Part shown: positions 8,811 through 16,242 of the stretch, piece by piece | How the letters are laid out: every line of letters begins with the position of its first letter | Position numbering within the stretch: position 1 is the first letter of the stretch | Origin: Proluteimonas luteida | GTDB taxonomy: Bacteria; Pseudomonadota; Gammaproteobacteria; Xanthomonadales; Xanthomonadaceae | Assembly (NCBI RefSeq): GCF_021191695.1 | Contig: NZ_JAIWPT010000017.1 | Location: forward strand, 16,864-80,863 | Reading direction: 5' to 3' | Length of the DNA: 64,000 nucleotides | Program-made: the position numbers and the translations under genes | Notes under the pieces: model-generated | The model's input: the letters and a program-made list of their open reading frames with translations, nothing else | Databases searched by the model: none | Told to the model about the DNA's origin: nothing

Positions 8811-10601
8811 TCAGCTGTCCAGCGCCTCGTCGGCGATCGACAGCAGCGGTGCCGGACCGCTCTCGATGGCCGCGGCGTGGGTCAGCGTGCGTGGCAGGAT
8901 GCGGGTGAAGTAGAAGCGCGCGGTCTCGCGCTTGCCGGCCTTGAACAGCTCCGGCCGCTCCGACGCGTCGGCGACCGCGACGCTGCGCGCCCACCAGTAG
9001 GCCAGCGCCACGTAGCCGGAGTAGAACAGGTAGTCGTATGCCGCCGCGCCGATTTCCTCCGGGTCGACCGCGGCGCGCCCGGCGATGGTGCGGGTCAATT
9101 GCTGCCACTGGTCGGCCTTCTCGCGCAGCGGGCCGATGAACTCGGCCAGGTCGGCATTGTCCGCATGTTGCGCGCAGAACTGCTCGATCATGCCCAGGAA
9201 CACGCGCAGGCCCGCGCCCTGCAGTTGCAGGGTCTTGCGCCCCATCAGGTCCAGCGCCTGGATGCCGGTGGTGCCTTCGTACAGCGTGGTGATGCGCGCA
9301 TCGCGCGCCAGCTGCTCCATGCCGTGTTCGGCGATGTAGCCGTGGCCGCCGAAGCACTGCAGCGCGTGATAGGTGCACTCGTTGCCCCATTCGGTCAGGC
9401 AGCCCTTGACGATCGGGGTCAGAAAACCCAGCAGATCGTCGGCCTGCTTGCGCGCGGCCGCGTCGCCGGCCAGTTCCGCGCTGTCGACCAGCGAGCCGGC
9501 GTGGTAGGCCAGCAGGCGGCCGCCCTCGGTCAGCGCCTTGCAGGTCAGCAGCATGCGGCGCACGTCGGGCTGCACGATGATCGGGTCGGCCGGCTTGCCC
9601 GGATACTTCGGTCCGGACAGCGCGCGCGACTGCAGGCGCTCGCGGGCATAGCGCAGCGCGTTCTCGTAGGCACGCGTGGCGAGGCCCAGGCCCTGCACGC
9701 CGACGCCGAGGCGTGCGGTGTTCATCATGGTGAACATCGCCATCAGGCCCTTGTGCGGCTGGCCGATCAGGTAGCCCTGCGCACCGTCGAAGTTCATCAC
9801 GCAGGTGGCCGAGCCGTGGATGCCCATCTTGTGCTCGACCGCGCCGCAGCGCAGCGCGTTGCGCGCGCCGACGTTGCCGTCGCGGTCGACCTTGACCTTG
9901 GGCACGATGAACAGCGAGATGCCCTTGCTGCCGGCCGGTGCATCCGGCAGCCGCGCCAGCACCAGGTGGATGATGTTGTCGGTCAGGTCGTGCTCGCCGG
10001 CGGTGATGAAGATCTTGGTGCCGGTGATCGCGTAGGTGCCGTCCTCCGCCGGTTCGGCGCGGGTCTTGAGCAGGCCCAGGTCGGTACCGCAGTGCGGTTC
10101 GGTCAGGCACATCGTGCCGGTCCAGCGGCCGGCGATCAGCGGCTTGAGGAACACTTCCTTCTGCCAGTCCTCGCCGTGGTGGCGTAGCGCGTTGACCGCG
10201 CCGTGCGACAGCAGCGGGAAGTTGCTCCAGGCCAGGTTGGCGGCGTCGATCATCTCCTCCAGGCAGATGCCGATCGCGTGCGGCATGTTCATGCCGCCGA
10301 ACTCGGCCGGCGCGCTCATGCCGCTCCAGCCGCCCTCGGCGAACTGGCGGTAGGCGGACTTGAAGCCGTCGGGCGTGGTGACGTCGCCGGTGGCCTTGTC
10401 GAAATGCACGCCTTCCTCGTCGCCGACGCGGTTCAGCGGCGCGAGCACCGTCTCGCACAGGCGCGCGCATTCGTCGAGCACGGCATCGACGGTCTCGCGG
10501 TTGGCGTCCTCGAAGCCGAGGTCGGCGAACAGGCGGTCGAACTGCAGCACGTCGTGCAGGGCGAAGCGGATGTCGGTCAGCGGGGCGTGATAGGTGCTCA
10601 T
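8811..10601 (-). CDS. Acyl-CoA dehydrogenase, long DmdC-like form
   Basis: A flavoenzyme that oxidises an acyl-CoA to the 2,3-enoyl-CoA and passes electrons to ETF. The 596-residue length and extra C-terminal domain mark the long DmdC/AcdH-like subgroup rather than the 380-residue classic form. Seen in order: an extra N-terminal helix (DVLQFDRLFADLG), the N-terminal helical domain, the middle beta domain with CLTEPHCGTDLG (about 160) and GTKIFITAGEHD, the FAD-binding helical domain with CFGGHGYIAEHG, then YEGTTGIQALDLMGRK with the family's catalytic-region Glu (about 425), and a C-terminal extension. The substrate cannot be read from sequence. No beta-oxidation partner is adjacent. Confidence 0.92.
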   Translation of the reverse strand: MSTYHAPLTDIRFALHDVLQFDRLFADLGFEDANRETVDAVLDECARLCETVLAPLNRVGDEEGVHFDKATGDVTTPDGFKSAYRQFAEGGWSGMSAPAEFGGMNMPHAIGICLEEMIDAANLAWSNFPLLSHGAVNALRHHGEDWQKEVFLKPLIAGRWTGTMCLTEPHCGTDLGLLKTRAEPAEDGTYAITGTKIFITAGEHDLTDNIIHLVLARLPDAPAGSKGISLFIVPKVKVDRDGNVGARNALRCGAVEHKMGIHGSATCVMNFDGAQGYLIGQPHKGLMAMFTMMNTARLGVGVQGLGLATRAYENALRYARERLQSRALSGPKYPGKPADPIIVQPDVRRMLLTCKALTEGGRLLAYHAGSLVDSAELAGDAAARKQADDLLGFLTPIVKGCLTEWGNECTYHALQCFGGHGYIAEHGMEQLARDARITTLYEGTTGIQALDLMGRKTLQLQGAGLRVFLGMIEQFCAQHADNADLAEFIGPLREKADQWQQLTRTIAGRAAVDPEEIGAAAYDYLFYSGYVALAYWWARSVAVADASERPELFKAGKRETARFYFTRILPRTLTHAAAIESGPAPLLSIADEALDS

Positions 10602-10701
10602 GGCGTTGGCTGGGATCTCGGGGTTGGGCCGCGCGTGGCGGTGGATCGGCGCGCCAGTGCCGGCATGTCGCCGTGGCGCGGCCGGTGAGCGGGGACGGCG
10701 T

Positions 10702-11175
10702 TCAGCGCATGACGCCGGGCAGGCCGGGGACGGGGTTGAGGGAGCTTTCGCGGCGGACGGTGTAGTCGCGCGCATTGCCGCGGTCGCTGGGCGCCGCGCG
10801 GATCGTGCCGTCGATGCGGTAGCCGATCGCGCGGTTGCCGGCCAGGGTGTCGGCGATGCGCAGGCGCGCCTGGGCCTCGGGCGCCAGCGCGATGCTGACG
10901 ATGTCGGCCGATTCCGGACCGATCGTCAGGTCGACGGCCTGCGACAGCGTGCCGGCGGCATCGCCGCCGACCGCGAAGTTCAGTTGTACGGATTCGAAGC
11001 GCATCGGGATGCTGCTGTAGTTCTGCAGCCGCAGGTCGACCGACCAGCTGCCGTCCGCGCCGACGGTCAGCTGCTGGACACTGGCGGCCGGCTCCGAAAC
11101 GCGCCGCGGCGTGGTCGCGCATGCCGCGAGCAGGAAGGCCAGACCCAGGGTCGTCAACAGCTTCCAGGATTTCAT
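10702..11175 (-). CDS. Lipoprotein of the LEA type 2 / WHy-like type
   Basis: A 157-residue protein with a lipoprotein signal peptide: basic start MKSWK, hydrophobic core, lipobox LLAAC with the acylated Cys at about 19. The mature part (about 35-150) has alternating strands with LTVGADGSWSVDLRLQNYSSIPMRF, characteristic of the LEA-14/WHy beta-sandwich seen in small proteobacterial lipoproteins. Probably anchored at the outer membrane facing the periplasm; function unknown. It lies 100 bases upstream of the acyl-CoA dehydrogenase on the same strand and diverges from tRNA-Phe. The family call is moderately sure; the lipoprotein call is firm. Confidence 0.8.
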   Translation of the reverse strand: MKSWKLLTTLGLAFLLAACATTPRRVSEPAASVQQLTVGADGSWSVDLRLQNYSSIPMRFESVQLNFAVGGDAAGTLSQAVDLTIGPESADIVSIALAPEAQARLRIADTLAGNRAIGYRIDGTIRAAPSDRGNARDYTVRRESSLNPVPGLPGVMR

Positions 11176-11275
11176 CGCGCACCTCTGTCGGACAGGGAAT
11201 GCGGATGTTACCGCGAGCGCCGGGCCTTCGGCCCCGTCCCGGCGGCGGCACGCCGCCGCCCGGGGCGCTAAGGTG

Positions 11276-11304
11276 TTGCCGTCGTCCCTGCCGCCCCGTA
11301 TCAT
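11276..11304 (+). promoter_or_regulatory. Sigma-70 promoter of tRNA-Phe
   Basis: TTGCCG (11276-11281) and TATCAT (11299-11304) are separated by exactly 17 bases, and the -10 lies 14 bases before the tRNA. A strong GC palindrome (GGCGGCGG with CCGCCGCC, about 11241-11260) sits upstream between this promoter and the divergent lipoprotein gene. Confidence 0.7.
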
Positions 11305-11318
11305 GCGCGTCCCGCAGT

Positions 11319-11394
11319 GGCCGGGTAGCTCAGTTGGTAGAGCAGGGGATTGAAAATCCCCGTGTCGGGGGTTCGATTCCCTCCCCGGCCACCA
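11319..11394 (+). tRNA. tRNA-Phe (anticodon GAA)
   Basis: The acceptor stem GGCCGGG pairs with CCCGGCC before ACCA; the D-arm contains AGCTCAGTTGGTAGAGC; the anticodon stem GGGGA/TCCCC encloses the loop TTGAAAA with anticodon GAA; the T-arm has GGGTTCGATTCCC. CCA is encoded. The integrase gene of a mobile element begins 165 bases downstream, so the 3' end of this gene is the probable attachment site. Confidence 0.97.
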
Positions 11395-11440
11395 TGACGG
11401 GATTTCAGGTGGTTTCACAAAGCATCACCAGAACGGCAGA

Positions 11441-11465
11441 ACCCGCGGAATCCCGCGGGTTTTTC
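11441..11465 (+). terminator. Terminator between tRNA-Phe and integrase
   Basis: ACCCGCGG pairs with CCGCGGGT around the loop AATC and is followed by TTTT. It ends the tRNA-Phe transcript; if the attachment site is in the tRNA, this terminator is carried by the element. Confidence 0.85.
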
Positions 11466-11508
11466 GTTTCTGGAGCTTTCACGAGGCATCCTTGAGTTTC
11501 GGCGGTCG

Positions 11509-11566
11509 TGGGGGCAGGATAGGGGGCAACACCCGGTTCCGCCCGGCAGGTGCCCCCAGATGCCCC
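11509..11566. promoter_or_regulatory. Probable integrase arm-type sites, left end
   Basis: TGGGGGCA (11509-11516) and AGGGGGCA (11521-11528) repeat at a 12-base step. Inverted copies TGCCCCC (11551) and TGCCCC (11561) lie at a 10-base step, the last one overlapping the first codons of the integrase. The same motif occurs as a tandem pair at the right end (24933-24956). Such repeats next to tyrosine integrases are typical arm-binding sites; overlap with the start also suggests self-regulation. Confidence 0.5.
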
Positions 11567-12789
11567 TGAGCGATATCGCGATTCGCAAGGCCAAGCCGAC
11601 CGGCAAAGTCCAGCGCATGTTCGACGGCGGCGGCCTGTACCTCGAGGTCTCCCCGGCAGGGGGCAAGTGGTGGCGGTACAAGTACCGCATCCTCGGCAAG
11701 GAGAAGCGGCTTTCGTTCGGCACGTATCCGGATGTGAGCCTCGCGTCCGCGCGCGACCAGCACGCCGACGCGAGGAAGCAGGTCGCCGCGGGCATCGATC
11801 CCAGCGCGCACAGGAAGGCGGTGAAGGCAGCTGGCAAGGAGCGCGCCGCCAACAGCTTCGAGACGATCGCCCGGGAGTGGTTCGCCAAGAAGTCCCCGAA
11901 GCTGGTCGAGGACTACAGTGCCAAGGTGCTGGCCCGGCTGGAGGGCGACGTGTTCCCGATGCTGGGCCGGCTGCCGATCGCGGGAATCACCTCGCCTGAC
12001 GTGCTGAAGGCGATGCGGCGCATCGAGGACCGAGGCGCCTTCGAGACCGCGCACCGCACCCTGCAGACCTGCGGCCAGGTGTTCCGCTACGCCATCGCCT
12101 CGGGCCGCGCTGCTGCTGATCCGACGATCGCGCTGCGCGGCGCCCTGACGCCGGCGACCGGCACTCACCACGCGGCGATTACAGCCCCTGAACCGTTCGG
12201 GGGCTTGCTGCGCGCGCTGGATGGCTACGACGGCAGCGCGATCACCAAATACGCCCTCCAGCTTGCGCCGCTGGTGTTCGTGCGCCCGGGTGAACTGCGG
12301 CACGCCGAATGGTCAGAGTTCGACCTTGAGGCCCGTGTGTGGTGCATCCCCGCCGCCAAGATGAAGATGCGGGACGACCACATCGTGCCCCTGTCCCGTC
12401 AGGCGCTCGCGATCCTCGAGGAACTGCATGAGGTGACAGGCGGCGGGCTCTACATCTTCCCATCCGCGCGCACCTCGCGCCGTCCTATGAGCAACAACAC
12501 CCTGAACGCTGCCCTGCGCCGGTTGGGCTACGACAAGGAAGCACACACCGCTCACGGGTTCCGGGCATCGGCTCGGACCCTGCTCGACGAGGTGCTGCAC
12601 TACCGGCCGGATTACATCGAGCATCAGCTTGCGCACACCGTTCGGGATCCGAACGGGCGTGCCTACAATCGCACCGCGCACCTGCCAGAGCGGCACAAGA
12701 TGATGCAGGCCTGGGCCGACTACCTCGATCTGTTGCGGCAGGGGCGCGATGGCGCCGTGGTGCCTATCAGGAAGCGCAAGGCAGGCTGA
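11560..12789 (+). CDS. Tyrosine-type site-specific integrase (P4-like, DUF4102)
   Basis: Catalyses integration and excision of the element at its attachment site. The 409 residues match the P4-type family: an N-terminal DUF4102 arm-binding domain (about 1-90, with GGGLYLEVSPAGGKWW and a LGKEKRLSFGTYP-like strand), a SAM-like core-binding domain (about 98-180) and a catalytic domain (about 200-400). The active site is visible: Arg242 in RPGELR, His332 and Arg335 in HGFR, and the nucleophile Tyr369 in AYNRTAHLPER. It is intact, so the element may still be mobile. It lies directly beside tRNA-Phe, as expected for this family. Confidence 0.95.
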   Translation: MPLSDIAIRKAKPTGKVQRMFDGGGLYLEVSPAGGKWWRYKYRILGKEKRLSFGTYPDVSLASARDQHADARKQVAAGIDPSAHRKAVKAAGKERAANSFETIAREWFAKKSPKLVEDYSAKVLARLEGDVFPMLGRLPIAGITSPDVLKAMRRIEDRGAFETAHRTLQTCGQVFRYAIASGRAAADPTIALRGALTPATGTHHAAITAPEPFGGLLRALDGYDGSAITKYALQLAPLVFVRPGELRHAEWSEFDLEARVWCIPAAKMKMRDDHIVPLSRQALAILEELHEVTGGGLYIFPSARTSRRPMSNNTLNAALRRLGYDKEAHTAHGFRASARTLLDEVLHYRPDYIEHQLAHTVRDPNGRAYNRTAHLPERHKMMQAWADYLDLLRQGRDGAVVPIRKRKAG

Positions 12790-12805
12790 AGCAGCAAGGG
12801 GCGGG

Positions 12806-13051
12806 ATGGTCCACCTGATGAGTGTCCGCTTCGTCACGCTGAAGCGCTTCCACGAATTGACCGGATATTCGGAGGAGGCATCGCGCAGCAAGATCAAGCG
12901 CGGCGACTGGCTGCAGGACCGCGAGTTCGTGAAAGCGCCCGACGGACGAGTGCTGATGGATCTTGAGGCCTACGAGCAGTGGGTGCTGGGCGAGGCGGGA
13001 GAAGTCGTGTTGCACCCGTGTGCGCGCTCTCGCATTGGCCCGAGGCGCTGA
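12806..13051 (+). CDS. Excisionase-like small DNA-binding protein
   Basis: An 81-residue basic protein with a compact winged-helix-like core: MSVRFVTLKRFHELTGYSEE, then KIKRGDWLQDREFVKAPDGR and DLEAYEQWV. The pattern 'select helix, turn, short wing with a basic arm, W at the end' is that of MerR-like phage excisionases (Xis). An AAGGGGCGGG ribosome site precedes the ATG at 12806; a second ATG at 12818 is possible. It follows the integrase by 16 bases and is closed by a terminator at 13156-13185, so integrase and Xis form one unit. It probably directs excision. Confidence 0.72.
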   Translation: MVHLMSVRFVTLKRFHELTGYSEEASRSKIKRGDWLQDREFVKAPDGRVLMDLEAYEQWVLGEAGEVVLHPCARSRIGPRR

Positions 13052-13155
13052 GCCACGTCACCCCAGCAGTTGACACAGCCGCGTGCGCGGCGAGAACATG
13101 GCCCCGCTGCAGTGAATCCTGCAGCCGGGCTTGGCGGTCCGAAGCAAGCGGCGAA

Positions 13156-13185
13156 AGCCGCGTCGAGTGTTCTCCGCGGCTTTTT
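13156..13185 (+). terminator. Terminator closing the integrase-excisionase unit
   Basis: AGCCGCG pairs with CGCGGCT around a 12-base loop, followed by TTTTT. The gap from 13052 to 13327 contains this hairpin and otherwise no gene that I can support. Confidence 0.75.
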
Positions 13186-13327
13186 CGTGTCCGGAAGCCC
13201 AGTTCTATGGGCGGCGGACGGGAGAGCCGCAAGGCTCGCCGGCGCTTGCCCGGTCCGCCAATCCCGTCCGTTCGCCCACCCGCATCGATGGCGTGGGCGG
13301 TTTGATCACCGAACTGGGGTGCACACC

Positions 13328-13636
13328 ATGGCACGTAGAAGCGCGGAAAAAGCAGATAGCCGGCCGTCGGCCGACGAGATGAGCACGGCAGTGTTCGGGC
13401 ACGCGACCGAAGATGTTCTCGGTGTCGGCAGCGAGGCGGCCAAGACCTTGCACCACATGGACCACCTGTTCAGGGCGATCGGGCAGGAATGCGAGCACCG
13501 TGACCGCTGGTCCCATGAACGGGTGAAAGCGCTGGCCGAGATCGGCCAGTGGTACGCCGAGCGGATGGGGGATCACACTGCCTGCGAGATCGACGAAATG
13601 CGGGCTCATGCCGTTCGGGCTGGGGGTGCAGCATGA
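13328..13636 (+). CDS. Unknown small protein of the integrative element
   Basis: A 102-residue hydrophilic protein with no signal peptide or membrane segment. It is mostly helical: a His-rich middle stretch TLHHMDHLF and a following helix RDRWSHERVKALAEIGQWYAERM. I do not recognise the family. The start MARRSAEK is the first ATG after a non-protein-like leader; upstream extension is possible but unlikely. Its stop overlaps the next start (ATGA), so it is translated together with the two small genes after it. Codon use is like its neighbours. Phage accessory genes of this kind are often anti-host or regulatory (inference only). Confidence 0.65.
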   Translation: MARRSAEKADSRPSADEMSTAVFGHATEDVLGVGSEAAKTLHHMDHLFRAIGQECEHRDRWSHERVKALAEIGQWYAERMGDHTACEIDEMRAHAVRAGGAA

Positions 13637-13941
13637 TCGACGATCTGGACCTGGCAACGACCACCGCGACCGACACTGCCACCGCTCCTCGAATTCCGGT
13701 GCAGATGGAAGAGGCGATCCAGCGCGTATGCCAAGCGCAGTCGGCATTGAAGATCGTCGGGGAATACGTGGAGAGCGGTGAGTTCGACGTCGACGAGTTC
13801 GTAGTCGGGCAGGCGTTGCTCGGGCTGTCCTCGGTGCTGGAGCAGTGCTACTGCACGCTGATGGACAATGACGAATGGGCCGCCGCAGGCCTGTCCTTCA
13901 GCTTCGCGCCGGCGGACACACCGGGAGCGCCAAGGGTATGA
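13633..13941 (+). CDS. Unknown small protein of the integrative element
   Basis: A 102-residue acidic protein. The first 25 residues are Thr/Ala-rich and look disordered. The rest is a helical domain (MEEAIQRVCQAQSALKIVGE, then EFDVDEFVVGQALLGLSSVL) with two close cysteines in EQCYCTLM. No transmembrane helix. Family not recognised. It overlaps the preceding gene by 4 bases and the following gene by 4 bases, so the three genes form one coupled set. Two helices separated by an acidic loop could form a dimer, but no function can be assigned. Confidence 0.65.
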   Translation: MIDDLDLATTTATDTATAPRIPVQMEEAIQRVCQAQSALKIVGEYVESGEFDVDEFVVGQALLGLSSVLEQCYCTLMDNDEWAAAGLSFSFAPADTPGAPRV

Positions 13942-14159
13942 ATGACGGCCTGGCAGCCCCGGTGCTAACCGGAATGGAGCGGTATCTGGTCGACGTCTAC
14001 CGGGCGCTCGACGAGCGGGACAGGCGAGAGCTCGAGGTCGCCATGCTCCGCCTGAGGAATGGTGCTGCCATTGATGAGGCGGCGCTGCAGCGGATTTTCG
14101 GCGATGCGCGATCGAGGGGCGTGCGGCGCGAGGACTATCGCGCCATCGGCAACCACTGA
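13938..14159 (+). CDS. Unknown 73-residue protein of the integrative element
   Basis: A short, highly charged helical protein: YLVDVYRALDERDRRELEVA, then an AIDEAALQRIFGDARSRGV segment. It starts within the stop of the preceding gene (ATGA). The pattern of amphipathic helices resembles small phage regulators, but no family is recognised. It ends 132 bases before the toxin gene, where a new promoter is seen, so it is the last gene of its unit. Confidence 0.6.
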   Translation: MNDGLAAPVLTGMERYLVDVYRALDERDRRELEVAMLRLRNGAAIDEAALQRIFGDARSRGVRREDYRAIGNH

Positions 14160-14257
14160 CAACAAGCGGCCCGGCGCGCCCGGGCGCGCGTGTGGCGGCC
14201 TCGGAGGCGGGCGGCGCGATCCGCCGCCGCGTCACCGGCGGCTTCCCGGGGAGGGTA

Positions 14258-14285
14258 TTGCGTGATATCCAAGAATTTATATAAT
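14258..14285 (+). promoter_or_regulatory. Promoter of the toxin-antitoxin pair
   Basis: TTGCGT (14258-14263) and TATAAT (14280-14285) are spaced by 16 bases. The -10 ends only 6 bases before the toxin ATG, so transcription should start at or very near the start codon (leaderless). The -10 lies inside the palindrome TTATATAA, a possible operator for the antitoxin. Confidence 0.65.
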
Positions 14286-14291
14286 CCTCGC

Positions 14292-14606
14292 ATGAAGGAG
14301 CTGTACTGGCTGGGTGCATCGCTGGACGACTTGCGCCAGTTCCCTGTCGACGCGAGAGCGGAGGCCGGTACGGATCTGCGGCTGGTACAGCGGGGCGTTG
14401 ATCCGCGCGACTGGAAGCCGATGCCGGATGTCGGCAAGGGCGTGCGGGAAATCCGCATCCGCACGAAGGACGGTGCGTTCAGGGTGTTCTACGTGGTGGA
14501 GAGCGCGACGGCCGTGTATGTGCTGCACGCCTTCCAGAAGAAGACCCAGCGCACCAGCAAGCAGGACCTGGACAAGGGCAAGGCCCGTTACAAGCTGATT
14601 CCATGA
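14292..14606 (+). CDS. HigB-type toxin of the RelE/ParE superfamily (Gp49-like)
   Basis: A 104-residue protein of the phage Gp49-like/HigB toxin family. These toxins cleave mRNA at the ribosome. Family signature stretches are clear: LGASLDDLRQFP at the N-terminus, DWKPMPDVGKGVREIRIR in the middle, and FYVVESATAVYVLHAFQKKT near the end with the basic QKKTQRTS motif. The length is right for the family, and the HTH antitoxin gene follows at once in the reverse order typical of HigBA (toxin first). The toxin stop and the longest antitoxin start overlap (ATGA). The pair probably stabilises the element. Confidence 0.88.
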   Translation: MKELYWLGASLDDLRQFPVDARAEAGTDLRLVQRGVDPRDWKPMPDVGKGVREIRIRTKDGAFRVFYVVESATAVYVLHAFQKKTQRTSKQDLDKGKARYKLIP

Positions 14607-14617
14607 GGGAGAACGCC

Positions 14618-14920
14618 ATGCGCAAGACTGTTCGGGACGAGAGCCGGATCACGGCATCCAGCGGCAACGTGTTCACCGATCTCGGCTTCAACGATGCCGA
14701 GGCGCAGGTGCTGGCTCTGCGCGCCGACCTGATGGCCCAGGTGGAGCAGACCATCAAGGCACGGCGGCTGACGCAGGTGAGCGCGGCGAAGGTGCTGGGC
14801 GTCAGCCAGAGCCGGGTTTCCGACCTGACGCGTGGGAAGGTCGAGAAGTTCAGCCTCGACATGCTGGTGACGTTCGCGGCGAAGCTGGGCAAGCCGGCGA
14901 AGATCGAGCTGGCAGCCTGA
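14618..14920 (+). CDS. HigA-type antitoxin with helix-turn-helix
   Basis: A 100-residue XRE-family DNA-binding antitoxin. It neutralises the adjacent toxin and represses the promoter. The opening half carries TASSGNVFTDLGF, typical of this antitoxin group, and the helix-turn-helix is at about 50-90: QVSAAKVLGVSQSRVSDLTRG. A GAGGGAGA ribosome site sits 5 bases before the ATG at 14618; an ATG at 14603 overlaps the toxin stop and is an alternative start. The C-terminus is short. Together with the toxin it makes a two-gene unit between the small unknown genes and the regulator genes. Confidence 0.88.
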   Translation: MRKTVRDESRITASSGNVFTDLGFNDAEAQVLALRADLMAQVEQTIKARRLTQVSAAKVLGVSQSRVSDLTRGKVEKFSLDMLVTFAAKLGKPAKIELAA

Positions 14921-15131
14921 TCGAACGCCGCGCCTAGGCCGACGGGCCGAACGCGCCGCAACCCTGCGGCGCTGGTGCGGCACTTCTACAGGGGCGCGAG
15001 AGTGCGCGATGGCATGAGACACGCCTGAGGGGGCAGCCTGGTCCAATGAACTGGTCGGCAGACTGCGCCAGCGGGGAATTGCGTCAGCGGAAATCAGCTA
15101 CGCCGACTTTCAGGAGCTGACGACGTTCGGT

Positions 15132-15689
15132 GTGGCGCATATCGATTCCGGAAGTTACGCCCGGCAGATTGAGAAGGGCCGTGTGGTCGAGATCCACGCC
15201 GGCCACAGCTGGTGTGAGCTTGGTTTCGAGGATGCGGAAGATGCTGTTCAGGCCCGATTTCTGGAAGATGCGGTGTTGGCCTTCCCCACCACCGCGTCAG
15301 CGATGGTGGAATGGCTGGGACGGCAAGAGGGCGATGTGCAACTGGCGATGCCAGGCGGCGATTCGTTGCCCACCTACCTCGACGAGTGGATCGAAGCAGC
15401 CGAGCACCAGCTAGCCGGTCGCGTATCTGAGCATCCGAATGCTGCTGATCGAAAATCTTCGGAGCGCAAGAAGTTGACCCGAGCGGAGATCGCACGGGAG
15501 GGCGGGAAAAACGGAAACGCGGCCAACAGGAAAGTTCGGGGCAAAATCGTCGAGGACTATCGGACCGGTTCTATCGAGAGCAAGAATGCCGCCGCCGCGG
15601 CTCTCGCTGAGAAGTATCACAGGACACCAGGATCGGTCCGAAACCTCCTGAAGGGAGTGAACTACGAAGGCAACGGAGGGGGTGGATAG
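15132..15689 (+). CDS. Unknown protein, possibly DNA-binding, in the integrative element
   Basis: A 185-residue hydrophilic protein starting at GTG. Two parts are seen: an N-terminal part (about 1-90, acidic, with HAGHSWCELGFEDAEDAVQ) and a basic C-terminal part (about 110-180) with TRAEIAREGGKNGNAANRKV and AALAEKYHRTPGSVRNLLKG, the latter like a helix-turn-helix. The frame is open for 114 more bases upstream (from 15018) but contains no ATG, GTG or TTG; its translation WSNELVGRLRQRGI faintly resembles the DUF6471 HTH group, so the true start or a lost 5' end is in doubt. No family is claimed. Confidence 0.55.
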   Translation: MAHIDSGSYARQIEKGRVVEIHAGHSWCELGFEDAEDAVQARFLEDAVLAFPTTASAMVEWLGRQEGDVQLAMPGGDSLPTYLDEWIEAAEHQLAGRVSEHPNAADRKSSERKKLTRAEIAREGGKNGNAANRKVRGKIVEDYRTGSIESKNAAAAALAEKYHRTPGSVRNLLKGVNYEGNGGGG

Positions 15690-15799
15690 CGCCGAAAAGC
15701 AGAAGCGCTGTCCATGCGTTATCCATGCGCTGTGCATTCCGTTTGAGTAGCTGACCCGCAAGAGTCCCTCCACTGCCCTTGGCGGCAACCGGAGGTGAC

Positions 15800-16015
15800 A
15801 TGAAATCAGCTGAAACAATCCAAGTCGAAGAACCGCGTTACCTGCGGCCACGGCAAGCGGCCCTTCGCTACTCCGTGTCGACGGTGACGCTGTGGCGTCT
15901 GATCAAGGCAGGCGTCCTGCCGCAACCGAGGAGGCTCGGCGAGCGCTGCACCCTGCTGGACCGTGAGGCGACAGACGCGGCGTTCGAGAAGCATCTCGCG
16001 GGCGGTGCATCGTGA
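15800..16015 (+). CDS. AlpA-like phage regulatory protein
   Basis: A 71-residue winged-helix protein of the AlpA/MerR-like phage type. YLRPRQAALRYSVSTVTLWR is the recognition-helix region, followed by a short wing and LLDREATDAAFEKHL. AlpA-type proteins activate element genes, often replication and excision. GGAGGTG stands 3 bases before the ATG, the strongest ribosome site of the element. It heads a run of overlapping genes reaching 20746, with a further gene to 24567, which places it as the probable activator or first gene of the main operon. The preceding gap (15690-15799) has only short CCATGCG repeats. Confidence 0.78.
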   Translation: MKSAETIQVEEPRYLRPRQAALRYSVSTVTLWRLIKAGVLPQPRRLGERCTLLDREATDAAFEKHLAGGAS

Positions 16016-16242
16016 GCGCGGCGACGGTTCGCGCCGGCGCGCCGCCCGGCCAACATGGCGACGGCCCGACCTGGCAGGGTCGAGCCGTCGGTGCAGAGCT
16101 TGGGCGCGCGCTGCAGGGGTGGACGGACGATAGCACGGCACGCGCCGCATGGCTGCGCGTGCGCGCCTATGCGGCTCGTCGCCTATACCGTCGGCGTCGA
16201 CCGAGCCGCAGTGCGGGCCGGTTGCTGGAGCGGCCGGCATGA
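16012..16242 (+). CDS. Small basic protein coupled between AlpA-like and replication genes
   Basis: A 76-residue Arg/Ala-rich protein from a GTG start that overlaps the previous stop (GTGA), ending in an ATGA overlap with the next gene. The exact 4-base overlaps on both sides are the main reason to think it is translated. The C-terminal third (RVRAYAARRLYRRRRPSRS) is strongly basic and could bind nucleic acid. No family recognised. Its composition is also what a spurious GC-rich frame would give, so confidence is moderate. Confidence 0.5.
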   Translation: MSAATVRAGAPPGQHGDGPTWQGRAVGAELGRALQGWTDDSTARAAWLRVRAYAARRLYRRRRPSRSAGRLLERPA

